DNA of 43,944 nt, taken from assembly GCA_900540785.1 (NCBI GenBank), contig UQHF01000030.1:1-43944 (forward strand), given 5' to 3'. A program made the position numbers and the translations under genes. This DNA is from an uncultured Blautia sp. Lineage in GTDB: Bacteria > Bacillota > Clostridia > Lachnospirales > Lachnospiraceae. Positions 23,354 through 30,442 of this stretch are shown here, piece by piece. Each line of letters opens with the position of its first letter. Positions within the stretch are counted from its first letter, which is position 1. The notes under the pieces were generated by a model. The model did no database searches. It worked only from the letters and a program-made list of their open reading frames with translations, and was not told the DNA's origin.

Positions 23354-23608
23354 ATGAGTCAGAAAAAAGTTGATGCTTATAAGAAAGAAAAAGCAAATCG
23401 TGAGAAGCTGATAAAAAAGGAAAAACGTATTCTTATGCTGGAAAAACTGGCGGGAATTGCAGTCTGTGCAGCAGCTGTATGCTGGATTGGGTTTTCCGTA
23501 TATGATAAGACACAGGAAGATAAAGAAGCAGTTGTACAGGAGACAGAAATAGATACCGCAGCTTTGGACGAATACCTTTCTTCTTTGACAGCAGAGGCGG
23601 CAGAATAA
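23354..23608 (+). CDS. Small single-pass membrane protein
   Basis: An 84-residue protein with a highly charged helical N-terminus (residues 1-30, Lys/Glu-rich, coiled-coil-like), one membrane segment (about 31-48) and an acidic extracellular tail. ATG at 23354 follows AGGAGA. No family recognised; the small N-in topology with a basic cytoplasmic helix is seen in many uncharacterised Lachnospiraceae proteins. It is closely downstream of the DegV gene but has its own -10-like box. Confidence 0.75.
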   Translation: MSQKKVDAYKKEKANREKLIKKEKRILMLEKLAGIAVCAAAVCWIGFSVYDKTQEDKEAVVQETEIDTAALDEYLSSLTAEAAE

Positions 23609-23633
23609 TAAAGCAAAACATAAATAATGATTA

Positions 23634-23670
23634 AAAAAAGGGATTCCGTCCACCGGCGGAATCCCTTTTT
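23634..23670. terminator. Strong bidirectional terminator
   Basis: AAAAAGGGATTCCG (23635-23648) pairs with CGGAATCCCTTTTT (23657-23670) around an eight-base loop. A-run and T-run on opposite sides let it serve the small membrane protein gene (+) and the cold-shock gene (-). A second hairpin, CAGGCTT/AAGCCTG at 23674-23690, lies between it and the cold-shock gene. Confidence 0.88.
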
Positions 23671-23712
23671 ATACAGGCTTACAAAAGCCTGATACAGTTA
23701 CCAATTACGAAA

Positions 23713-23913
23713 TTATAATTTTGTAACGTTGGCAGCCTGCATTCCACGAGCACCTTCTGTTAAGTCGTAAGTTACAGCCTGGCCTTCTTCAAGGGATTTG
23801 AAGCCTTCACCGTTGATAGCGGAGAAATGTACGAAAACGTCTGCTCCGTCTTCACCTGTGATAAATCCATAACCTTTTTCTGCGTTGAACCATTTTACAG
23901 TTCCCTTGTTCAT
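23713..23913 (-). CDS. cspA: Cold-shock protein (CspA family)
   Basis: A single cold-shock domain, 66 residues, that binds single-stranded RNA and DNA. RNP1 is KGYGFI (residues 14-19) and RNP2 VFVHF (27-31). GGAGG lies nine bases before ATG on the - strand. The gene has a perfect consensus promoter and a leader of roughly 130 bases, as is common for cold-shock genes, whose leaders affect translation at low temperature. Confidence 0.97.
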   Translation of the reverse strand: MNKGTVKWFNAEKGYGFITGEDGADVFVHFSAINGEGFKSLEEGQAVTYDLTEGARGMQAANVTKL

Positions 23914-23954
23914 TTCGTGTTACCTCCATAAAAATAAAAGTTAAAAAGCTGTTT

Positions 23955-23976
23955 TCTGGCGAAAAAAATCACCAGA
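23955..23976 (-). other. Hairpin in the cold-shock gene leader
   Basis: TCTGGCGA (23955-23962) and TCACCAGA (23969-23976) pair over eight positions, one of them G-U in the - strand transcript. It lies about 40 bases before the start codon and may be a temperature-sensitive leader element. Confidence 0.45.
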
Positions 23977-24051
23977 TTTTACAGACTATATCATGTAAAT
24001 ATAATCTCTAAAAACTAGTGATTTTACATTAAATAATCTTTATGTGTCTTG

Positions 24052-24080
24052 ATTATATATCTCTGTTTTTAAAATGTCAA
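24052..24080 (-). promoter_or_regulatory. Perfect sigma-A promoter of the cold-shock gene
   Basis: Read on the - strand: TTGACA (24080-24075), a 17-base spacer and TATAAT (24057-24052). Both boxes match the consensus exactly. Confidence 0.9.
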
Positions 24081-24110
24081 GGAGAAATAAAAAGACTTGG
24101 AAAAAAGTGC

Positions 24111-24139
24111 TTTATTAAATGAAGGATTTCGTGTATTAT
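24111..24139 (+). promoter_or_regulatory. Possible pyr operon promoter
   Basis: TTTATT (24111-24116) and TATTAT (24134-24139) with a 17-base spacer, about 57 bases before pyrC. A hairpin TATGTATAT/ATATACATA (24137-24173) overlaps the start region. There is no T-run terminator or room for a typical PyrR attenuator. Confidence 0.4.
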
Positions 24140-24196
24140 GTATATCAGAAAGAAGATATTACATATATACATAAAATCAGGAAGGGAGCGATTTGT

Positions 24197-25492
24197 ATGG
24201 GAATTTTAATTCGCCAGGGACGCATTATAGATGCTGCAACCAAAACAGATAAGGTTGGAGATATTTATATTGAGGATGGTGTCATCCGGGAAATCGGTGA
24301 TAAATTAGAGAAAAAGGAAAAAAATGACAGGATCATCAACGCAAAAGGCTGCCTTGTTATGCCGGGTCTCATTGACCTTCATGTACATTTGCGCGATCCG
24401 GGACAGACAGAAAAGGAAGATATAGAGAGCGGCACAAAAGCTGCTGCAAGAGGCGGTGTGACAACAGTAGTGGCAATGCCTAATACAACGCCGGTTATTG
24501 ATAACCCGGACAGAGTAGAGTATGTACACAATAAGGCTGCGCAGCTTGCGCCGATTCATGTACTGCAGTCAGGAGCCATCACAAAAGGGCAGAAAGGGGA
24601 AGAACTTTCCGATATTATCGGTATGGCGAAAGCCGGTATCCCTGCAATCACAGAAGATGGAAAATCTGTTATGAACAGCCAGATTTACAAGGACGCAATG
24701 GTGCTTGCCGAGAAGTGTAAAATTCCGGTATTTGCGCATTGTGAAGACATCGATCTTCGCGGCGTGGGCTGTATGAATGAGGATGAAAATGCAAAACGTC
24801 TCCGTCTTCCGGGAATCAGCAATGCAACAGAAGACGCCATTGCAGCGAGAGATATTTTACTTGCGCTTGATACAGGCGTGCATCTCCATTTATGCCACTG
24901 TTCTACAGAGGGCGTTGCGAATATGATGGAAGTTGTCAGAGAAAAAAATATTCCGAATGTAACAGCGGAAGTTTGCCCGCATCATTTTATTTTAACATCT
25001 GATGATATTGACAGAGATAACCCAAACTATAAAATGAATCCGCCGCTTCGTGCAAAGAAAGATGTGGAAGCATTGAGAAAAGGTCTGCAGGATGGAAGTA
25101 TTCAGGTTATCAGTACAGATCATGCGCCTCACAGTGTGCGGGATAAATCCGGCTCCATGAGAAGCGCAGCCTTCGGTATTGTGGGACTGGAGACAAGTCT
25201 TGCACTTACTTACACAGAGCTTGTGGAGAAAGGCGTTCTCACAGAGCTTCAGATGGTGGAAAAAATGAGCTGGAATCCAGCGCAGATCCTCGGCATTGAC
25301 AGGGGAACCATTCAGGAAGGACATCCTGCAGATGTGATCGTAGTAGATGTAAAACACAGCTACAAGATTGACAAGACAAAATTTTTGTCAAAAGGACGTA
25401 ACACTCCGTTTGATGGCTGGGAAGTAAAGGGAAAAGTTCTCTATACGATCTGTGATGGAAAAGTTGTATTCCAGGAAAACGAAAATTTATAA
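24197..25492 (+). CDS. pyrC: Dihydroorotase PyrC
   Basis: Zn-dependent amidohydrolase that closes carbamoyl-aspartate to dihydroorotate in pyrimidine synthesis, 431 residues. Metal ligands lie in DLHVHLRDPGQ, HCEDIDLR, HLCHCSTEG and STDHAPHS. The ATG at 24197 behind GAAGGGAG gives the normal N-terminus (MGILIRQGRIIDAATKTDKV); an in-frame extension from 24119 runs over the promoter region and is not real. First gene of pyrC-F-K-D-E. pyrB and carAB are not in the window. Confidence 0.96.
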   Translation: MGILIRQGRIIDAATKTDKVGDIYIEDGVIREIGDKLEKKEKNDRIINAKGCLVMPGLIDLHVHLRDPGQTEKEDIESGTKAAARGGVTTVVAMPNTTPVIDNPDRVEYVHNKAAQLAPIHVLQSGAITKGQKGEELSDIIGMAKAGIPAITEDGKSVMNSQIYKDAMVLAEKCKIPVFAHCEDIDLRGVGCMNEDENAKRLRLPGISNATEDAIAARDILLALDTGVHLHLCHCSTEGVANMMEVVREKNIPNVTAEVCPHHFILTSDDIDRDNPNYKMNPPLRAKKDVEALRKGLQDGSIQVISTDHAPHSVRDKSGSMRSAAFGIVGLETSLALTYTELVEKGVLTELQMVEKMSWNPAQILGIDRGTIQEGHPADVIVVDVKHSYKIDKTKFLSKGRNTPFDGWEVKGKVLYTICDGKVVFQENENL

Positions 25493-25547
25493 ATATAAAT
25501 ATAAATAAGAAAACAAAAGTAAACATATATTTCGGGAGGAACCATTC

Positions 25548-26474
25548 ATGATTAACAAACTGATTGAAAAAATTCAGAAGACAAACGCGCCGATCGTAGT
25601 AGGTCTGGACCCTATGATGAATTATATTCCGGCATACATTCAGGAGAAGGCATTTAAGGAATACGGAGAAACTCTGGAAGGCGCTGCAGAAGCAATCTGG
25701 CAGTATAATAAAGGAATCATAGATGCAACATACGATCTGATCCCGGCAGTAAAACCACAGATTGCCATGTATGAACAGTTTGGAATTCCGGGACTTATGG
25801 CATATAAGAAAACCATTGATTACTGCAAGGAAAAAGACCTTGTGATCATTGGAGATATTAAAAGAGGCGATATTGGTTCTACCTCTGCTGCTTATGCAGT
25901 AGGTCATCTTGGCAAAGTACAGGTTGGGAGCAAAAAATATGCAGGATTTGACGAGGATTTTGCCACTGTCAATCCATATCTTGGAACAGACGGCGTAAAA
26001 CCGTTTATTGATGTGTGCAAAGAAGAAAACAAGGGACTTTTCATTCTTGTAAAAACATCAAATCCTTCCAGTGGAGAATTTCAGGACAGAATCATTGACG
26101 GACGTCCTCTTTATGAGTGGGTTGGCGAAAAGGTTGCTCAGTGGGGCGAGGAGCATATGGGAAATGGCTACAGCTATGTAGGCGCTGTTGTAGGCGCTAC
26201 ATATCCGGAGATGGGAAAAGTATTAAGAGAGATCATGCCAAAGACCTTTATCCTTGTTCCGGGATACGGCGCACAGGGAGGCAAAGGAGCAGACCTTGTA
26301 CATTTCTTTAATAAAGACGGACTTGGCGCGATCGTAAACTCCTCAAGAGGAATCATTGCAGCATATAAACAGGAAAAATATGCAGCATTTGGGGAGGAAG
26401 GATATGCAGATGCTTCCCGTCAGGCTGTAAAAGATATGATAGAAGACATCAGCGGCGCTTTAAATAACCGCTAG
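25548..26474 (+). CDS. pyrF: Orotidine 5'-phosphate decarboxylase PyrF
   Basis: Converts OMP to UMP, the last step of the pathway. The catalytic Asp-Lys-Asp block is GDIKRGDIGSTSAAYA. The 308-residue length, longer than the roughly 235-residue E. coli type, and the LVKTSNPSSGEFQD and VPGYGAQGGKGAD blocks are those of the second PyrF subfamily. GGGAGGAA precedes the ATG. It is followed ten bases later by pyrK. Confidence 0.95.
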   Translation: MINKLIEKIQKTNAPIVVGLDPMMNYIPAYIQEKAFKEYGETLEGAAEAIWQYNKGIIDATYDLIPAVKPQIAMYEQFGIPGLMAYKKTIDYCKEKDLVIIGDIKRGDIGSTSAAYAVGHLGKVQVGSKKYAGFDEDFATVNPYLGTDGVKPFIDVCKEENKGLFILVKTSNPSSGEFQDRIIDGRPLYEWVGEKVAQWGEEHMGNGYSYVGAVVGATYPEMGKVLREIMPKTFILVPGYGAQGGKGADLVHFFNKDGLGAIVNSSRGIIAAYKQEKYAAFGEEGYADASRQAVKDMIEDISGALNNR

Positions 26475-26484
26475 GAGGACAGAA

Positions 26485-27261
26485 ATGAAAGCAAAAGAAA
26501 AATGCAGAATTGTAAGTCAGGAGTGCATTGCTTCCGACATTTACAGTATGTGGCTTCAGACAGATAAAATTGCCAAAAACGCAGTGCCGGGACAGTTTGT
26601 TTCTTTATATACAAGAGACGGGAGCAAGCTCCTGCCCCGCCCCATAAGTCTCTGTGAGATTGACAGAGAAAAGGGGCAGCTTCGCCTTGTTTACCGCGTG
26701 ACAGGCAAAAATACAGGAACAGAAATGTTTTCAAAATGCCATGCAGGGGTCCCCATCGAGACGATGGGACCTCTTGGAAACGGCTTCCCTCTTTCAGCAG
26801 TAAAAGGGAAACGCGTATTTTTAATTGGCGGAGGAATCGGAATCCCTCCTATGCTTCAGACTGCAAAGGAAATGGAAGCAGAGGCTGTGGCAGTGCTTGG
26901 ATACCGCGACGAGCTGTTCTTAAATGAGGAATTTGAAAAATACTGTCCTGTATATGTGGCAACTGAGGACGGCTCTGCCGGAACAAAGGGAAATGTAATG
27001 GACGCGATACGGGAAAATAATCTGGAGGCAGACGCGATTTTTGCCTGTGGCCCCACTCCTATGCTTCGTGCCATCAAAGCGTATGCAGAAGAAAAAGATA
27101 TTCCATGCTGGATTTCAATGGAGGAGCGTATGGCATGCGGAATTGGCGCATGTCTCGGCTGTGTATGCCAGTCAAAAGAGGTGGATTCCCATTCTCACGT
27201 ACACAATAAGCGCGTATGTAAAGACGGCCCTGTATTTTTAAGTACGGAGGTGGAGTTATGA
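26485..27261 (+). CDS. pyrK: Dihydroorotate dehydrogenase electron transfer subunit PyrK
   Basis: FAD and [2Fe-2S] subunit that lets the class 1B dihydroorotate dehydrogenase use NAD+, 258 residues. It has a ferredoxin-reductase-like N-terminal barrel (VPGQFVSLYT, LLPRPISLCEI for FAD), the NAD-binding GGGIGIPPM, and the four-cysteine cluster motif MACGIGACLGCVC...RVCKDGPVF near the C-terminus. Directly upstream of, and overlapping, pyrD, its obligate partner. Confidence 0.96.
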   Translation: MKAKEKCRIVSQECIASDIYSMWLQTDKIAKNAVPGQFVSLYTRDGSKLLPRPISLCEIDREKGQLRLVYRVTGKNTGTEMFSKCHAGVPIETMGPLGNGFPLSAVKGKRVFLIGGGIGIPPMLQTAKEMEAEAVAVLGYRDELFLNEEFEKYCPVYVATEDGSAGTKGNVMDAIRENNLEADAIFACGPTPMLRAIKAYAEEKDIPCWISMEERMACGIGACLGCVCQSKEVDSHSHVHNKRVCKDGPVFLSTEVEL

Positions 27262-28163
27262 ATAAAATGAATGTGACTCTTGCAGGAGTGGAATTAAAAA
27301 ACCCGGTAATGACAGCTTCCGGAACATTTGGCTCCGGAGAGGAATACAGCGAGTTTGTGGACTTAAATAAGCTTGGCGCAGTTGTGACAAAGGGCGTGGC
27401 AAATGTGCCCTGGCCGGGGAACCCAACGCCGCGAATCACAGAGACAAACAGCGGAATGCTCAATGCCATCGGGCTTCAGAATCCGGGTATCGACGTATTC
27501 TGCGAAAGAGACATTCCGTTTCTGAAAAAATTTGACACAAAGATCATTGTAAATGTCTGCGGAAAAACAACGGAAGATTACTGTGAAGTTGTGGAACGCC
27601 TTGCAAATGAGCCGGTAGATATGCTGGAGATCAATGTTTCCTGCCCGAATGTAAAAGAAGGCGGCATTGCTTTTGGACAGGATCCGAAAGCGCTTGAAGC
27701 GATCACAAAAGAAGTGAAAAAATATGCAAAGCAGCCTGTGATCATGAAATTAAGCCCGAATGTGACAGACGTGACAGAGATGGCGCGGGCAGCAGAGGCA
27801 GGAGGCGCAGATGTGCTTTCCCTTATCAATACCATTACAGGAATGAAGATTGACATTAACAGGAGAACGTTTGCTCTTGCAAATAAAACAGGGGGAATGT
27901 CAGGTCCTGCAGTGAAGCCAGTTGCAGTAAGAATGGTATACCAGGTGGCAAACGCAGTTTCTCTTCCGATCATCGGCATGGGCGGAATCGCCTCAGCAGA
28001 AGATGCACTGGAATTTATTATGGCAGGAGCGACGGCTGTTTCCGTTGGAACTGCAAACTTTTTTGAGCCGCGGACAACAGAGATGGTAGTAGATGGAATC
28101 CGCTCTTTTATGGAAAGACAGAAGATAGAAGATATTCACGAGATCATAGGGATTGTGAAATAA
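27258..28163 (+). CDS. pyrD: Dihydroorotate dehydrogenase catalytic subunit PyrD (class 1B)
   Basis: FMN enzyme oxidising dihydroorotate to orotate, 301 residues. The class 1 active-site cysteine lies in EINVSCPNVKEGG; N-terminal NPVMTASGTFG and the phosphate-binding GMGGIASAEDAL complete the barrel. ATGA overlap with pyrK indicates coupled translation, consistent with a PyrK2PyrD2 complex. Confidence 0.96.
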   Translation: MNKMNVTLAGVELKNPVMTASGTFGSGEEYSEFVDLNKLGAVVTKGVANVPWPGNPTPRITETNSGMLNAIGLQNPGIDVFCERDIPFLKKFDTKIIVNVCGKTTEDYCEVVERLANEPVDMLEINVSCPNVKEGGIAFGQDPKALEAITKEVKKYAKQPVIMKLSPNVTDVTEMARAAEAGGADVLSLINTITGMKIDINRRTFALANKTGGMSGPAVKPVAVRMVYQVANAVSLPIIGMGGIASAEDALEFIMAGATAVSVGTANFFEPRTTEMVVDGIRSFMERQKIEDIHEIIGIVK

Positions 28164-28176
28164 TTGGAGGTAAAAA

Positions 28177-28857
28177 ATGGAACAGTATAAACAGGAATTT
28201 ATTGAATTTATGGTAGAGAGTGATGTGCTCAAATTCGGAGAATTTACTTTAAAAAGCGGAAGAAAATCTCCGTTCTTTATGAATGCAGGTGCTTATGTAA
28301 CCGGTTCTCAGTTAAAAAGACTTGGCGAATACTATGCAAAAGCAATTCATGAAACATACGGAGATGATTTTGACGTACTGTTTGGACCTGCATACAAAGG
28401 AATCCCTCTTGCAGTTGTGACAGCTATGGCATACAGCGAGCTGTACGGAAAAGAAATCCGTTACTGCTCTGACCGCAAGGAAGAAAAAGACCACGGCGCA
28501 GATAAGGGAAGCTTTCTTGGTAGCAGCCTGAAAGATGGGGACAGAGTCGTTATGATCGAGGATGTTACCACATCCGGAAAATCTATGGAAGAGACAGTTC
28601 CGAAGGTAAAAGGGGCTGCAGACGTAACAATCGTAGGTCTTATGGTATCCTTAAACCGCATGGAAGTAGGAAAGGGCGGAGAAAAATGCGCGCTTGACGA
28701 GGTAAAAGAGCTTTACGGCTTTGATACAGCCGCAATCGTATCTATGGACGAGGTTGTGGAATATCTTTATAACAGAGAATGCCAGGGACGCGTCATTATC
28801 GACGATGCACTGAAAGCTTCCATAGACGCATATTATGAACAGTACGGTGCAAAATAG
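28177..28857 (+). CDS. pyrE: Orotate phosphoribosyltransferase PyrE
   Basis: Joins orotate and PRPP to OMP, 226 residues. The PRPP loop is MIEDVTTSGKSMEET; the flexible-loop block is DRKEEKDHGADKGSFLGS and GPAYKGIPLAV lies upstream. GGAGG precedes the start by seven bases, and the gene follows pyrD by 13 bases. Last recognised pathway gene of this operon; the downstream small genes are so close that they are probably co-transcribed. Confidence 0.96.
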   Translation: MEQYKQEFIEFMVESDVLKFGEFTLKSGRKSPFFMNAGAYVTGSQLKRLGEYYAKAIHETYGDDFDVLFGPAYKGIPLAVVTAMAYSELYGKEIRYCSDRKEEKDHGADKGSFLGSSLKDGDRVVMIEDVTTSGKSMEETVPKVKGAADVTIVGLMVSLNRMEVGKGGEKCALDEVKELYGFDTAAIVSMDEVVEYLYNRECQGRVIIDDALKASIDAYYEQYGAK

Positions 28858-28881
28858 GAGACAGAAAGGAGGGCTTTGGAA

Positions 28882-29034
28882 ATGAATGAAAAGGTCTATA
28901 AAACAATGACCGGAGCAGGCGCAGGAAACATTGCGGTAGGGATTGTAGTCCTTGTAACAGGAATTGTTTCCGGGGTTCTGATGATTGTGAACGGAGCCCG
29001 GCTTCTGAAACGGAAATCGGAAATTCTGATATAG
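28882..29034 (+). CDS. 50-residue membrane protein after pyrE
   Basis: A short frame that starts with ATG eight bases after a strong AAGGAGGG and ends with TAG. The translation begins MNEKVYKTMTGAGAGNIAVG, continues with one hydrophobic segment (about residues 16-39, rich in Val, Ile and Gly) and ends with a basic tail (ARLLKRKSEILI). The strong ribosome binding site, position between pyrE and the VanZ-like gene, and sensible topology support it as a real gene. Function unknown. Confidence 0.75.
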   Translation: MNEKVYKTMTGAGAGNIAVGIVVLVTGIVSGVLMIVNGARLLKRKSEILI

Positions 29035-29043
29035 GGGAATAAA

Positions 29044-29517
29044 TTGAGAAATGAAACAAAAAAGCTGATCCGTCGGACAGGACTTGGATTGTTTGTGCTC
29101 TATATGCTGCTTCTTCTGTATTTTCTGTTTTTCTCAGAAGAATACGGGAGAGTAGCTGAGGCGGAAAGGGAATTTCGATATAACCTCATTCCCTTTGTGG
29201 AGATCAGACGGTTCTGGTTTTACCGGCATCAGCTGGGACTTCTGGCACTTATGACAAATATCTGCGGAAATGTAATTGGGTTTGTCCCATATGGATATAT
29301 TCTGCCTGTTGTAACCAGGCGTATGCAGAACGGTTTTCTGATTGTTTTGTCAGGATTCTGTTTAAGCCTTACAGTGGAAACCATTCAGCTTATTACAAGA
29401 GTAGGCTGTTTTGATGTGGATGATCTGATATTGAATACACTTGGGGCGGCGCTTGGTTATCTGCTCTTTGTCATCTGCAATATCATTAGGAGAAAATATT
29501 ATGGCAAAAAGATATAG
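29044..29517 (+). CDS. VanZ-like membrane protein
   Basis: A 157-residue protein with about four membrane segments. NLIPFVEIRRFW, NICGNVIGFVPYGYILP, SLTVETIQLITRVGCFDVDD and LNTLGAALGYLLF are the VanZ-family landmarks. The start is a TTG at 29044, ten bases after the 50-residue gene's stop, with only a modest GGGGAA site. VanZ relatives give low teicoplanin resistance in some contexts, but most chromosomal copies have unknown roles; no glycopeptide resistance genes are nearby. Confidence 0.85.
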   Translation: MRNETKKLIRRTGLGLFVLYMLLLLYFLFFSEEYGRVAEAEREFRYNLIPFVEIRRFWFYRHQLGLLALMTNICGNVIGFVPYGYILPVVTRRMQNGFLIVLSGFCLSLTVETIQLITRVGCFDVDDLILNTLGAALGYLLFVICNIIRRKYYGKKI

Positions 29518-29815
29518 ATATGCGTTTGCAAAGAAAAAAGAGGCAGGGAAAGGGAAGCTGTCGGCAGGTCTTGCCGTGGCTTCCTTTCTCCTGTTTTTGG
29601 CAGCCGTTCTTCTCTCTTTTTTTCTGGAAGGGAAATACGGATTTATTGTGGGAAGCGTGAGCCTTTTTGCAGCGCTTCTGTCTGTTTATGGGTTTATTAT
29701 GGGACTTTTGAGCTTTTCGGAAGAGAACTGTAAGCATCATACAAGCATTATCGGCTCTATTGCAAATGGTTTTATTACAGTAGGGTGGATTTTTCTGTTT
29801 TTAATGGGGGTATAA
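29501..29815 (+). CDS. Small three-segment membrane protein (DUF6142-like)
   Basis: A 104-residue protein: a basic N-terminus (AKRYRYAFAKKKEAGKGK) followed by three hydrophobic segments (about 24-41, 45-67 and 85-103). The ATG at 29501 lies behind TAGGAGA and overlaps the end of the VanZ-like gene by 17 bases. The pattern recalls the DUF6142 family of Lachnospiraceae; that name is from memory and uncertain. Function unknown. Confidence 0.75.
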   Translation: MAKRYRYAFAKKKEAGKGKLSAGLAVASFLLFLAAVLLSFFLEGKYGFIVGSVSLFAALLSVYGFIMGLLSFSEENCKHHTSIIGSIANGFITVGWIFLFLMGV

Positions 29816-29816
29816 T

Positions 29817-30428
29817 ATGGACAGAAGAGAGCGTCTGAAAAAACAGATGGATTTTATTATTGAGGTGGATAAAGTAAAAAATATAGTCCGCCAGACGTAT
29901 CTGGCAGATGGAAAGCGCAAAGAAAATGATGCAGAGCATTCCTGGCATCTCGCGCTTATGGCTGTTCTTCTAAAAGAATATGCACAGGAAGAAATCAATC
30001 TTTCCAGAGTGATTCCGATGGTTCTGATCCACGACCTGGTGGAAATTGACGCAGGAGATACGTATGCTTATGATGAGGCAGGCGCTTCCACGAAGGCTGC
30101 GCGGGAGGAAAAGGCTGCAAATCGTATTTTCGGGCTTCTTCCAGAGGATCAGGGGGCATATTTTATGGAACTCTGGAGAGAATTTGAGGAATATGAGAGC
30201 AGCGATGCAAAATTTGCCCGTATGCTGGATAACATCCAGCCCCTCTTTTTGAATGATGCCTCACAGGGGAAAAGCTGGAAGGAACACGGAGTAAAGAAAA
30301 GCCAGATTTATAAAAGAAATGCAAAGACAAAAGAAGGTTCACAGGAAATCTGGGAGTATATGCAGGAGCTTGTGGAAAAGCATATACAGCTTGGAAATGT
30401 GACAGATGATATGAATGAAACAGAGTGA
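29817..30428 (+). CDS. HD-domain phosphohydrolase (YfbR/HDDC2-like)
   Basis: A 203-residue metal-dependent phosphohydrolase. The HD-domain ligands are in NDAEHSWHLALMA and LIHDLVEIDAGDTYAYD, with a downstream Asp in FARMLDNIQPLF. This is the pattern of YfbR/HDDC2 5'-deoxynucleotidases, which dephosphorylate deoxynucleoside monophosphates. Its position at the end of the pyrimidine transcript would suit nucleotide balance; that link is inferred. ATG lies one base after the previous stop. Confidence 0.87.
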   Translation: MDRRERLKKQMDFIIEVDKVKNIVRQTYLADGKRKENDAEHSWHLALMAVLLKEYAQEEINLSRVIPMVLIHDLVEIDAGDTYAYDEAGASTKAAREEKAANRIFGLLPEDQGAYFMELWREFEEYESSDAKFARMLDNIQPLFLNDASQGKSWKEHGVKKSQIYKRNAKTKEGSQEIWEYMQELVEKHIQLGNVTDDMNETE

Positions 30429-30442
30429 AAGGAAATAAAGAT

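Noticed and set aside
24081..24196. PyrR-type attenuator before pyrC
   Set aside because: The leader is too short and lacks a T-run terminator and a PyrR binding loop; only an AT-rich hairpin is present.
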